Below the pieces are notes generated by a model. It did no database searches. It was not told the DNA's origin and saw nothing but the letters and a program-made list of their open reading frames with translations. From JBBSAT01 sp044223665 (GTDB lineage Bacteria > Myxococcota_A > Polyangia > Polyangiales > Sandaracinaceae): a DNA stretch of 64,000 nucleotides. Location of the stretch: positions 54,865-118,864 of the forward strand of contig JBGALT010000005.1 in NCBI GenBank assembly GCA_044223665.1. Direction: 5' to 3'. Positions 21,127-29,542 of this stretch are shown piece by piece. The position numbers and the translations under genes were made by a program. Position 1 is the stretch's first letter; every line of letters begins with the position of its first letter.

Positions 21127-22277
21127 CGCGCGTCATCCTGCGCCCGCGCCAGCCATCGCGCTCGGAGCCACCTCACGCCGAGCACGATCGGATGGGGCAA
21201 GACGCCGATGAGCAGTGCGGCGATCGCGAGGCGGCCGAAGAGCGCGCGCAGGCCGTCCTCGGTCCAGCCGTGGTCGGCGAGCAGGCGCTCGATGTCGCCG
21301 CTCGCGGCATCGCCGGTGATGAACGATCCTCTCGGGAGCGCCTGCGTGCCGGCGCCGATCGCGAGGTCGTCCCCGAGCGCCCAGACGAGCGGGAACACCG
21401 CCACGATCGCCAGCGCCCATCGCCAGAAGTCCCAGCGGACACGTGGGGGCAGCGGCGCGTGGAACGCGAGCATCGCCAGCGCCGGCAGGAGGATCTCGCC
21501 GATGTGACCGCCCGCGACGAGCCAGGGCTCGCTCGTCTCGAGTGGCGTCGCGAGGCCCGCCACGATCACCGCGCCGAGCACGGCCGCTGCGATCGCCGCG
21601 CCGCGCTTCTTCGCGCGCACGCTCCAGACCGCGAGCAAGAGGACGAGCCACACCAGCGCGGTGACGAGCACCTCGGAGCGCTCGAGCGACCACGACGTGA
21701 CGCCGATCGGCAGGGGCAGCGCGCGTCGCCCGGTCGACCACGCCACGAGCGCATGCCCGAGCTCGTGGAACTGCATGCGCACCAAGAACGCGAGGCTCTC
21801 GCCCACGCGGCTCCATGCGCTGAGCCACGCCACACCGAGGAGCACGAGGAGCGCGGCGAGCTCGGCGAGCGGGCCGGGCGCGAACGGCGAGGCTTCGGTG
21901 GCCGGCGAGGCATCGGTGCCCCGCGCGTCTCTCGGTGGGGCCGCGCGCGATGCGGGCGGCACGGGCGGGCGGCGCGCCCGCAGCGCGGCCAGCGCCTCTT
22001 CCTCGACCCAGGTCCGCGCGCACGCGCCGCACACGAAGAGCGTGTGGCCCACCGCGCCGCGGGCCTCCTCGGCGCGCATCGCGCCGCCGCACCGCGGGCA
22101 AGCGGGTCCCGTGTCGTCGAGCGCGACCTCGGCAGGCCGGCTCACCACCTTCTCGCCCACCAGCGCCTCGAGCCCGGAGGCCGACGCGAGGACGCCGCGG
22201 CACGTGGGGCAGCGCTCGACCTCGGTCGCGCCGATGGCGATCGGCACGAGCGAGGCGCCGTCGCGCGGGCAGGGCAC
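21123..22277 (-). CDS. Membrane metalloprotease (M50-like) with N-terminal zinc ribbons
   Basis: A 384-residue protein. The N-terminus has two zinc-ribbon-like CxxC pairs: CPRDG with CPTCRG (a TFIIB-type ribbon as in zf-TFIIB proteins), then CPRCGG with CGACARTW. A Pro-rich hinge leads to about six hydrophobic helices, the second containing HELGHALVAW, an HExxH zinc-protease motif as in site-2 proteases (M50). A later Asp-containing helix could supply the third ligand. Likely role: intramembrane proteolysis, or a non-proteolytic relative. Start GTG 22277 is preferred; GTG 22310 would abut the divergent gene directly. Confidence 0.7.
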   Translation of the reverse strand: MPCPRDGASLVPIAIGATEVERCPTCRGVLASASGLEALVGEKVVSRPAEVALDDTGPACPRCGGAMRAEEARGAVGHTLFVCGACARTWVEEEALAALRARRPPVPPASRAAPPRDARGTDASPATEASPFAPGPLAELAALLVLLGVAWLSAWSRVGESLAFLVRMQFHELGHALVAWSTGRRALPLPIGVTSWSLERSEVLVTALVWLVLLLAVWSVRAKKRGAAIAAAVLGAVIVAGLATPLETSEPWLVAGGHIGEILLPALAMLAFHAPLPPRVRWDFWRWALAIVAVFPLVWALGDDLAIGAGTQALPRGSFITGDAASGDIERLLADHGWTEDGLRALFGRLAIAALLIGVLPHPIVLGVRWLRARWLARAQDDAR

Positions 22278-22310
22278 TGGCCGAGGGTAGCGCGTGCTAG
22301 CTCTGTCCAC

Positions 22311-22571
22311 GTGACCGAACGCGACGCCGACGGTGCGCGCCACGTACCGCTGGGAGACGGGCTCCGCCTCGTCACGCTGCGCGTGCGCGAGGGCGAAGCG
22401 GTGCTGCTCCGCGGGATCCTCGCCGGCTACGACGGTGTCGCGAGCGTGCACGGGGACGAGAGCGGCCTGGTCGCGCTCGTCGCCACCGAGAGCACGCTCC
22501 CCGAGCTCGAGGCGATCCTCGCCGAGCTCCCACCGGGGCTCGTCGTGGAGCGCGTGGGTGGGCCGGGCTGA
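22311..22571 (+). CDS. Small DUF4911-like protein
   Basis: An 86-residue cytoplasmic protein from a GTG start. The pattern RLVTLRVREGEAVLLRGILAGYDG followed by LVALVATESTLPELEAIL fits the short deltaproteobacterial DUF4911 family as I recall it; that match is from memory. Function unknown. It starts one base after the furthest possible start of the divergent protease gene, so both promoters must lie inside coding sequence or the protease starts later. Confidence 0.6.
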   Translation: MTERDADGARHVPLGDGLRLVTLRVREGEAVLLRGILAGYDGVASVHGDESGLVALVATESTLPELEAILAELPPGLVVERVGGPG

Positions 22572-22621
22572 CGCCGTGGACGGGCCTTTCGTTCGCTCGC
22601 CGGCCGGGCGATGATGTTCCC

Positions 22622-24388
22622 ATGGGGATTCGTCACGCTCGCGCGGCGCGCGGGGCCGGGCTGCTCGTGCTCGCTGCTCTCTCGTTCTCCGGATGCTCGG
22701 ATCCGGGGACGACACCCTCCGGATCGGACTCCGGCGCCGACGCGGCCACCGTGGATGCCGCGAGCCACCCGGACGCGCCCGGGCGCGACACCGGGAGCGA
22801 CGCACCTTGCCCCGATGCCGACGGCGACGGCGCCGAGGATGCAGCGTGCGGCGGAACCGACTGCAACGACACCGATGCGCACGCGTACCCGGGCAACACC
22901 GAGGTCTGCGACGGCGCGGGTCACGACGAGGACTGCGATCCGACCACCTACGGCTTTCGCGACTCCGATCACGACGATCACGGCGACGCGCTCTGCTGCA
23001 ACGGCACGGGCGCCGGCGCCCACTGCGGCGACGACTGCAACGACATGCGGCCCTCGGCGCATCCGACGGCGCCCGAGGTGTGCGACGGGATCGACAACGA
23101 CTGCGACACGTCGGTGGACGAGGCGGTGCTCGTGTCGTTCTGGACCGACACCGACCACGACGGCCACGGCACGCACGAGACGACGACGATGATGACCGGT
23201 TGCCCCGGCATGGCGCCGTCCGGCTACGCCGAGAGTGACGACGACTGCGACGATGCGCGGGACTACGTGCATCCCGGCCTCCCGGAGAGCTGCGACCGCG
23301 GCGCCGACGGCATGTCGCACGACGAGAACTGCGTGGGCGGCGTCGACGAAGGTTGCGCGTGTGTGGGATCGATGACGCAGTCCTGCGCGGTGTCGGGCGC
23401 GGTCGGCGCGTGCGCGAGCGGCGTGCAGACCTGCGTGGCGGGTCGCTTCAGCGACTGCTCGATCATGCCGGCGACCGAGGTCTGCAACGACGTCGACGAC
23501 GACTGCGACGGCACGGTCGACGACGGCGTGCGGATCGACTGCTACGCGGACGTCGACAACGACCACTACGCGCTACCGACGGCGGTGCTCTCGCGGCAGT
23601 GTCGCGACGCAGCGCGCCCCGCCTACGGCGAGTGTCCGTTCGGCTTCACGAGCATCGCGCCGACGGCAGCCGATCACGACTGCAACGGGGAGCTGCGCGC
23701 CGACCAGAACACGCACGCCGCCGAGGTCTGCAATCGCGTCGACGACGATTGCTCGGGGACCGGCGGCGTCGAGACGAGCGAGGACGCCGACGACGACATG
23801 CACACCGCCGCGGGCTTCACCGCGTGCTCGGGCGGCTTCCCCATCGACGACTGCAACGACGCCTCCGGCGCCACGCATCCGGGCGCCGCCGAGACCTGCG
23901 ATGGCCTCGACAGCGACTGCTCGTCGGGAGGTGGCATGACGGCGATCGACGAAGACCGCGATCGCGACGGGCACACCGCGCCGACCCACGCATGCACCGG
24001 CGGCCTGCCGAAAGACGACTGCGTGGACACGAACGCGAGCGTACATCCCGGCGCCGGCCCGGCGAGCACGCCGTACTGCGCGAACGGCGCGACGCCCATG
24101 AACTGCACGTCGTACTGGACGTGCACGCCGGGCTCGTGCGCCGCGTCGGCGACGCGCGCGACGTTCGACTTCAACTGCTCCGGGACGCAGGACGTCCCAC
24201 CGGTGGGCGGCATGTGCGGGACGGGCGGCTTCACGTGCAGCGGCACCGTCATGAACTGCCCCGACCAGCTGCAGGCGGCCCACCCGGTAGCCGACTGCGG
24301 TCAGCCCGTCACGTACACCAACTGCGTCTGCGGGCCAGGGCTCTGCGGCCCCTCGGGGACGCTCATGTCGGCGATGCCCTGCGGGTGA
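22622..24388 (+). CDS. MopE-like lipoprotein with calcium-binding repeats
   Basis: A 588-residue exported protein with lipobox LSFSGC. After a Ser/Asp/Gly linker it carries many copies of the Asp/Cys-rich putative metal-binding motif seen in MopE-like proteins, for example EVCDGIDNDCDTSVDE, EVCNDVDDDCDGTVDDG and ETCDGLDSDCSS, each near a DCNDxxxxxHPGAxE segment. The Asp clusters should bind calcium and the Cys pairs should form disulfides. A surface adhesin or metal-scavenging role is possible. It is one of four proteins of this type in the window. Confidence 0.85.
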   Translation: MGIRHARAARGAGLLVLAALSFSGCSDPGTTPSGSDSGADAATVDAASHPDAPGRDTGSDAPCPDADGDGAEDAACGGTDCNDTDAHAYPGNTEVCDGAGHDEDCDPTTYGFRDSDHDDHGDALCCNGTGAGAHCGDDCNDMRPSAHPTAPEVCDGIDNDCDTSVDEAVLVSFWTDTDHDGHGTHETTTMMTGCPGMAPSGYAESDDDCDDARDYVHPGLPESCDRGADGMSHDENCVGGVDEGCACVGSMTQSCAVSGAVGACASGVQTCVAGRFSDCSIMPATEVCNDVDDDCDGTVDDGVRIDCYADVDNDHYALPTAVLSRQCRDAARPAYGECPFGFTSIAPTAADHDCNGELRADQNTHAAEVCNRVDDDCSGTGGVETSEDADDDMHTAAGFTACSGGFPIDDCNDASGATHPGAAETCDGLDSDCSSGGGMTAIDEDRDRDGHTAPTHACTGGLPKDDCVDTNASVHPGAGPASTPYCANGATPMNCTSYWTCTPGSCAASATRATFDFNCSGTQDVPPVGGMCGTGGFTCSGTVMNCPDQLQAAHPVADCGQPVTYTNCVCGPGLCGPSGTLMSAMPCG

Positions 24389-24422
24389 GCGAGGTCGACG
24401 CGAAGCAGAGGACCGGCGCCCC

Positions 24423-24992
24423 TCACGCGGCGACGCGCGCGCAGAGGCCGTCCCACTTGGCGATGCGCTCGTCCTCGCCGAGCATCTCCACGAGCGCGGC
24501 GCGCACGAACGTCCGATCGAAGCTCGGCCCGCGCACCTCGAGCATGCGCTCGACGTCGATCAGATCCTTGGGGCGGAAGAAGAGCATCTTGAACACGGCG
24601 AGCACCTCGGCCGAGTGCACCCACGTGGATCGCGAGCCGATGACCGTGCGCACGCGCCGGCGCGCCGCCTCGTCGTAGAACGGAACGCTCGGCACGAACA
24701 CGTCGACGCGCGTCGCGCCGACGCGCCCAGCGAACATCCCTCGCTCGCGCGCGCCCGTGCGCGCGGCGGCCTCGTCCACGCTCACACCGGCGGATCGGAG
24801 AAGAGCGATGGCGGCGTCGATGCGGTCGAGGTCGATCCACAGGATCACGTCGACGTCGGCCGTCGCGCGCGGCTCGGACCACGCCGCGAGCGCGATGGCA
24901 CCCCCGAACGCGTAGATCTCTCCGCTCGCCTCGAGCACGTCGACGAGGCGCGCCACGACCTCCGGAACGCTATCGGCCGCGCCGCCGCTCAC
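24423..24992 (-). CDS. Nucleotidyltransferase-fold protein (AbiEii-like)
   Basis: A 189-residue protein with the minimal nucleotidyltransferase signature: IYAFGGAIALAAWSEPRATADVDVIL, in which the Gly-Gly, Arg and DxD residues match the GGxAxxxxGxxRxTxDxD pattern of AbiEii/MNT-type proteins. The C-terminal half is helical (AEVLAVFKMLFFRPKDLIDVERML), as in that family. Such proteins are often toxins or antitoxins that nucleotidylate RNA or a partner. It starts at a GTG within the end of the small upstream gene (23-bp overlap), so the two form a coupled pair. Confidence 0.7.
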   Translation of the reverse strand: MSGGAADSVPEVVARLVDVLEASGEIYAFGGAIALAAWSEPRATADVDVILWIDLDRIDAAIALLRSAGVSVDEAAARTGARERGMFAGRVGATRVDVFVPSVPFYDEAARRRVRTVIGSRSTWVHSAEVLAVFKMLFFRPKDLIDVERMLEVRGPSFDRTFVRAALVEMLGEDERIAKWDGLCARVAA

Positions 24993-25203
24993 GGTCCCGA
25001 TCCATCAGGCGTTGCCAGAGCGCCTCGGAAGCGGCGCTGCGAGGCGTCGGCGCACGGATCGCGTCGGCGTCCGGACGGTTGCGCACGATCTGGTCGGTGA
25101 GCTCGCAGAGCTCGAGGAACAGGGCCAGCCGCTCTTCGGGCGCCATCCGCGCGAAGCGCTCGGTCTCTCGCTCTTCGGGCGCGGCCATCGCACGCGGGTC
25201 CAC
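24970..25203 (-). CDS. Small partner protein of the nucleotidyltransferase
   Basis: A 77-residue, highly charged, helical protein: EERETERFARMAPEERLALF then LCELTDQIVRNRPDADAIR and an Arg-rich tail. No named family. It overlaps the nucleotidyltransferase gene by 23 bp and precedes it, as antitoxin or cognate small subunits do in two-gene modules. An ATG at 25188 is an alternative to the GTG at 25203. Confidence 0.55.
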   Translation of the reverse strand: MDPRAMAAPEERETERFARMAPEERLALFLELCELTDQIVRNRPDADAIRAPTPRSAASEALWQRLMDRDRERRRGR

Positions 25204-25254
25204 GGGGCAATCGTAGCACCGAGCGCCTGACGACGAAGACCAACGCGGACGAAC

Positions 25255-25902
25255 CTACGTCTTCGCGCGCTTCGGTCCCGCCGCCTTCGCCGCGACGTTC
25301 GCTTTCTTCGGCGTGGTCTTCTTCGGCGCGGTCTTCTTCGGCGCGGTCTTCTTCGGCGCAGCCTTCTTCTCGGGCGTCTCGAGCGGCGCGCTCGCGCGGC
25401 GCTCGAAGAGCTCGTTCACCACGCTCGCGTAGTCGACCTCGAGGGGCCCCGCGGCGCCGCCGCCGAAGACGTCGTGCATGGCGATCGCCTCGTAGCGGCT
25501 CTCTCCGCCGTCGAGGATCGTCCGCTCTCCGTCGGCGCCGTCGTCGGCGAGCACGAGGAGCTGCCCGCGGCCGCCGACCTTCTCGGCGATGCGCACCACG
25601 GTGGCGAGCTGCCGGCCGATCGCGCGGTAGTCGTCCTCGTTCACGTAGCCGCGGACCGAGAAGCGCGAGCCTTCCCACCGGAGCTCGAGGAACTCGCCCG
25701 TCCCCGCCTCCTCGCAGGCGCGCCCGAAGCGCTCGAGGCTCGAGAGCTGGGTCAGGACCGTGCCGCCGACACCCGGCGGCGTGCGCGCCGTGAGCGGTCC
25801 CCAGCTGCGGAACCTCGCGTCATCGATCGCGAGCGCTCTCCACGTCTCGACGCGATCGGGGGGTAGCTCCACGTCTGCTGCCAGCACTGCGTTCCACCCC
25901 AT
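25255..25902 (-). CDS. Protein with histone-H1-like lysine tail
   Basis: A 215-residue protein. The first ~165 residues form an acidic, globular, unrecognised domain (MGWNAVLAADVELPPDR...). The C-terminus is a Lys/Ala/Pro tail with four APKKT-type repeats and ends KAAGPKRAKT, resembling histone H1 or AlgP/HupS-type DNA-binding tails. The tail could bind DNA or RNA non-specifically. The gene lies just downstream of the MAPEG gene (20-bp gap) and probably belongs to the PEGA-cyclophilin-MAPEG run. Confidence 0.65.
   Translation of the reverse strand: MGWNAVLAADVELPPDRVETWRALAIDDARFRSWGPLTARTPPGVGGTVLTQLSSLERFGRACEEAGTGEFLELRWEGSRFSVRGYVNEDDYRAIGRQLATVVRIAEKVGGRGQLLVLADDGADGERTILDGGESRYEAIAMHDVFGGGAAGPLEVDYASVVNELFERRASAPLETPEKKAAPKKTAPKKTAPKKTTPKKANVAAKAAGPKRAKT
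25304..25363 (-). repeat. 15-bp coding tandem repeat for the Lys-rich tail
   Basis: Four near-identical 15-bp units (TTCTTCGGCGCGGTC on the plus strand) lie end to end. On the coding strand they encode the APKKT-type repeats of the lysine-rich tail. Copy number could vary between strains by slippage. Confidence 0.9.
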
Positions 25903-25922
25903 GGCCCCTCCCTCGCTCTGGC

Positions 25923-26315
25923 TCAGCCGAAGAGCTGGCTCGCGATCGTGAGCTCCGCGGCGACACCGACGTAGAACGCCAGCGTGCGCACGTACGTGAT
26001 GCCGGCGATGTACAGGATCGCATGCGCGACGCGCGCGCCGAGGAACACCCAGCCGGCCATCGCGGTCAAGGCGTTCGTGTGCTGCGTGAGCGCGGCGACG
26101 AGCACCACGATCGCGTAGTGCGGCAGGTTCTCCATCAGGTTCGCGTGCGCCCGCAGCGCGCGGCTCGCCCACGGTGGCGTCTCGACCGGCGTGTCGCGGT
26201 TGCCGATGCCCCACGCGAGGCCCCCCGGCTGCGAGAAGCGCCCGAGCCCCGGCAAGAGCTGCAGCGCGAACGCCAGCGGGCAGAGCAGGAGCAGCGACCC
26301 GAGGTCCGCGCTCAC
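25923..26315 (-). CDS. MAPEG-family membrane protein
   Basis: A 130-residue protein with four hydrophobic helices, the size and layout of bacterial MAPEG (membrane-associated eicosanoid/glutathione metabolism) proteins. The family-type segment RALRAHANLMENLPHYAIVV is present: the RAxxNxxEN pattern that contacts glutathione. Activity in bacteria is usually unknown. It starts with GTG in a 4-bp GTGA overlap with the cyclophilin gene stop. Confidence 0.85.
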   Translation of the reverse strand: MSADLGSLLLLCPLAFALQLLPGLGRFSQPGGLAWGIGNRDTPVETPPWASRALRAHANLMENLPHYAIVVLVAALTQHTNALTAMAGWVFLGARVAHAILYIAGITYVRTLAFYVGVAAELTIASQLFG

Positions 26316-27106
26316 AGGATGCGCGCCGAGACGATGTAGCTGAGCTGCGGAAACTCCGCGCGGAGGTACGCGTTGCCCTCGCTCTGGATGCGCCCCTGGA
26401 GCGGGCCGTGTCCCGCGGGCGCACCCTCGCCGTAGCCCGAGTACAGCGCATCGACGGGGGTCATGTCGCGCACGCGACCGAAGGGCGTGAAGCCCATCGA
26501 GTCCAGGCGGCTGTTGTCGACGAGGCTGATGAAGAACTGGGTGGTGCGTGTGTCCGGCCCGGCCATCGCGAAGCTGACCATGCCGCGCGTGTTGTGCTGG
26601 CCGACCGGCGGATCGTCGGGGATCCGCGCCGACTGCCATGCCCGCGCCGTCGTGGGATTCCCGTGGATGCCGCCCTGGGCCATGAAGCCACGGATGACGC
26701 GGAAGAACGCGACGTCGGTGAAGAAGCCGTTCTGCACGAGGTTGTAGAAGCGGTCCGCGCCGTTGGGCGACCACGCCCGCGTGACGTCGATGATGATCGT
26801 CCCCGAGCTCGTCGTGAGCTCGGCGGCGAACGTGGCGGGCGCGCGCGCCGTCAGCGCCGCGGGGTCGGCGAGCCGGGGATCGGCGGGCACGCCCGGCGCC
26901 GCGCTCGACGGAGGAGGAGGCGTGGTCACGCGCGACGAGGGCGGCGGCGCTTCCCCGCTCGCGCTCGAGCGCGGCGGGCGACCGTGACCCCGCTCTCGAT
27001 CTTGCGCCGACGCGCGCGCGTGGAAATGCGGCTCGTCGTCTGCGCCGCAGCCAACGACCCCGAGCGAGAGCGAGAGAGCCAAACAGAGGAGCGCACTCGT
27101 ACGCAT
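26312..27106 (-). CDS. Cyclophilin-type peptidyl-prolyl isomerase lipoprotein
   Basis: A 264-residue protein. A signal peptide with lipobox LGVVGC is followed by a ~65-residue Ser/Pro/Arg-rich linker, then a cyclophilin domain (about 90-264). Signature residues are kept: FFRVIRGFMAQGG (catalytic Arg, Phe and Gln), TRGMVSFAMAGPDTRTTQFF and GFTPFGRV. It should catalyse cis-trans prolyl isomerisation at the membrane surface or periplasm and help fold exported proteins, perhaps the PEGA protein encoded 17 bp upstream. Confidence 0.92.
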   Translation of the reverse strand: MRTSALLCLALSLSLGVVGCGADDEPHFHARASAQDRERGHGRPPRSSASGEAPPPSSRVTTPPPPSSAAPGVPADPRLADPAALTARAPATFAAELTTSSGTIIIDVTRAWSPNGADRFYNLVQNGFFTDVAFFRVIRGFMAQGGIHGNPTTARAWQSARIPDDPPVGQHNTRGMVSFAMAGPDTRTTQFFISLVDNSRLDSMGFTPFGRVRDMTPVDALYSGYGEGAPAGHGPLQGRIQSEGNAYLRAEFPQLSYIVSARIL

Positions 27107-27123
27107 CGCCGCCTCGCTCGCGA

Positions 27124-29391
27124 TCAGAACTTGTAGGTGAAGCCGAGGCGCGGATAGATCTGGATGTCCTGTGCGTCGGCGATGAAGCCGCCGAGCACGC
27201 GACGCGTGGGCGCGGTCTGCCCGAGGATGCCCTCGAAGACGCCCCAGACGCCCCAGTTCTGGTCGATGTTGAACTCGATCGCCCCGCCGAAGCGCGCGCG
27301 CGCCATCGTCTGGCGCTGCTGCTCGCAGAGAAGGCCGCCGCCGGCGTCGCCCGGCGTGACGCTCCCCGTTCCGCCACCGCGATCGCTACAGACGGGGTCC
27401 GCCATGAGGCCGCCGGGCCCGTTCTCGAGGTAGACGTGCTCGCTTCGCGGGTGGCCGGGGTACTCGTCGCTGGTGATGTCGAGCCCCAGCCAGAGCGTCA
27501 CCGTCGCGATCGGCTCGAGCAAGAGGCTGATGTCGCCCTCGAGCGAGAAGAAGGCGGTATTGACCGGATAGCCTTGCTGCTGCGAGCCGGCGACCGAGCA
27601 CGGCACGAGGTTCTGCTCGTTGGTCTGCTGCGCCGTCGTTCCGTTGGTGAAGTTGACGCAACTGCCGCCGCTCATGAAGCCGGGGCGCGACAGGGCGACG
27701 CTCGGGCCGATGCCGCCGCCGAAGCGCGCCTGCGCGCCGAGGGCGATCTGCCGGATCACGCGCGCGCCGAAGCGGACGCGACCCTCGAACTCCGTCAGGC
27801 GACCGAAGGTCCGGATGGCGAAGCCGGCGTCGAAGAGCTCGTGGATGCCGATGCCGAGGCGGGCCTCGAGCAGGTACGGATAGCCGAGCGACGCGTCGAC
27901 CCACGGGTGACCGACCGGCGTGGGGAGTGCCGAGTGCGTCGTCGCTCCCGCCGAAGCGGCGACCGAGCTGTCGACGAGATCGGCGTCGATGTTCACGTCG
28001 CCACCGCCGAGGTCGACGACGAGCTGGCGGCGGTAGGTCTCGTGACCGATCGCGCTCACCTGGATGATGTGGTTACCGACCGTGAGCCGTCCCTCGTAGG
28101 GCGCCTGGCCGACCTCCTGATCGTCGATCGTCACCGTCGCGCCGCCCTCGACCGGGTGCGTGAGCGTGACGTGGAGCGGCACCGCCTGAGCGCTCAGCTC
28201 GATCTGGCGGCTGCAGTCCTGCTCGTCGGTCGTGCCCGACGTGTTGTTGCAGGTGAACGAGACGTCGTCGTAGCCCTCGGCGTGGACGATCACCGAGTGG
28301 ACGCCGGCCGAGATGGTGCTCGTCACGTACGGCGCGGCGTGCGCCTCGCCACCGTCGATCACGACCGTCGCACCGCTGGCGCCCGTGACCGTGATGCTGA
28401 CCGGCAGGGGCGGCGCGTTCATGTGCGCGCGCACGCTCGTCGTCTGGCCCGCGGTGACGGTCACTTCCTGCTCGAACGTGTCGAAGCCGGGCGCGAGCAC
28501 CTGCACGACGTAGGTGCCGGGCGAGAGGCCATCACGCGAGTAGACACCCGCCCCGAGCGAGGTGCCGTTGATGCGCACCTCGGCGTTGGGCGCCTCGGTG
28601 ATGACCGCGATCGAGCCCGTCGTCGGCGCCGTCGACACCGGACGGATCGTCGCGTGGACCTCGGCGCGCAGGCCCTGCTGCACGATGATCGTCTGCGTGT
28701 AGGGCGGCAGGCCGTCGGCGCGGATCTCGACCGTGTGGTTTCCGACCGGCACGTTGTCGATCACGGTGGTCGTCGCCATCCCGGTGCTCTGGCCGTCGAG
28801 GAAGATCGGGGCGCCGCGCACGTCGGCGTCGACCAGGATCGAGCCCGTCGTCGGCGCCGCGCGCTCGAGCATCGCGGTGACGCGGACCGTCTGGCCGCCC
28901 TGCACGTCGACCCACTGCTCGAACTGCACGAAGCCCTCGTGCTGAGCGACGATCTGGTGGCGGCCGGGGGGAAGCGAGTCCACGCGCACCGGCAGCGAGC
29001 CGAGCGGCGCGCCGGCGGGCTGGCCGTCGATCGACACGGTCGCGCCGCGCGCGCCCTCGTTGCCGGCCGAGACCTCGATCGTCCCGAGCGCTCGGAGCAC
29101 GGCACGGAACGTCTCGCGGCGGCGCAGCACCGTGATCTGCAGGCGCGCCTCTTCGAAGTTCGGCATCCGGAAGATCAGGGTGTGCGCACCCGACGTGATG
29201 CGGGCCGCGGTGATGGGCGTCGTCCCCAGCGGCGTGCCATCGGGCGTGTCGAGGTAGACGGTCGCGCCCGGAGGCACCGACTCGATGTTGACCGGGATCC
29301 CGCGCTGTGCGGCCGCGGGAGCGGCGTGCACGAGGAACACGAGCGCGAGGACGGCGACCGACGATCCGAGACGAACCAACGGGTTACGCAT
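27124..29391 (-). CDS. PEGA-repeat outer-surface protein
   Basis: A 755-residue protein with a signal peptide (about 1-28, ending AAPAAAQ). It contains about six PEGA domains in series, recognisable by VESVPPGATVYLD, DSLPPGRHQIVAQHEGFVQFEQ, DNVPVGNHTVEIRADGLPPY, GLSPGTYVVQVLAPGFDTFEQ and similar strands. The last ~250 residues are beta-rich and end in a Phe (PRLGFTYKF), typical of an outer-membrane barrel C-terminus. It likely links the outer membrane to surface layers. It heads the run with the cyclophilin, MAPEG and Lys-tail genes. Confidence 0.85.
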   Translation of the reverse strand: MRNPLVRLGSSVAVLALVFLVHAAPAAAQRGIPVNIESVPPGATVYLDTPDGTPLGTTPITAARITSGAHTLIFRMPNFEEARLQITVLRRRETFRAVLRALGTIEVSAGNEGARGATVSIDGQPAGAPLGSLPVRVDSLPPGRHQIVAQHEGFVQFEQWVDVQGGQTVRVTAMLERAAPTTGSILVDADVRGAPIFLDGQSTGMATTTVIDNVPVGNHTVEIRADGLPPYTQTIIVQQGLRAEVHATIRPVSTAPTTGSIAVITEAPNAEVRINGTSLGAGVYSRDGLSPGTYVVQVLAPGFDTFEQEVTVTAGQTTSVRAHMNAPPLPVSITVTGASGATVVIDGGEAHAAPYVTSTISAGVHSVIVHAEGYDDVSFTCNNTSGTTDEQDCSRQIELSAQAVPLHVTLTHPVEGGATVTIDDQEVGQAPYEGRLTVGNHIIQVSAIGHETYRRQLVVDLGGGDVNIDADLVDSSVAASAGATTHSALPTPVGHPWVDASLGYPYLLEARLGIGIHELFDAGFAIRTFGRLTEFEGRVRFGARVIRQIALGAQARFGGGIGPSVALSRPGFMSGGSCVNFTNGTTAQQTNEQNLVPCSVAGSQQQGYPVNTAFFSLEGDISLLLEPIATVTLWLGLDITSDEYPGHPRSEHVYLENGPGGLMADPVCSDRGGGTGSVTPGDAGGGLLCEQQRQTMARARFGGAIEFNIDQNWGVWGVFEGILGQTAPTRRVLGGFIADAQDIQIYPRLGFTYKF

Positions 29392-29542
29392 GAAAGCCCC
29401 TCTTCCTGGGTTACCCGGATAGCGCGAAGTCCACCGACCCGGCAAGCGCCTTCGGGCACGCGGTCGAAAGCCACGGTGATTGTGTCGCAGGGCCGCACGA
29501 CGGTGGTTGCGGGCGCATGCGTCCGTGCAAGCCTCGGCGCGC

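Noticed and set aside
24423..25203. Calling the nucleotidyltransferase pair an established toxin-antitoxin system
   Set aside because: Only the nucleotidyltransferase core is recognisable; nothing in the sequence proves toxicity or neutralisation, so it is listed as a possibility only.
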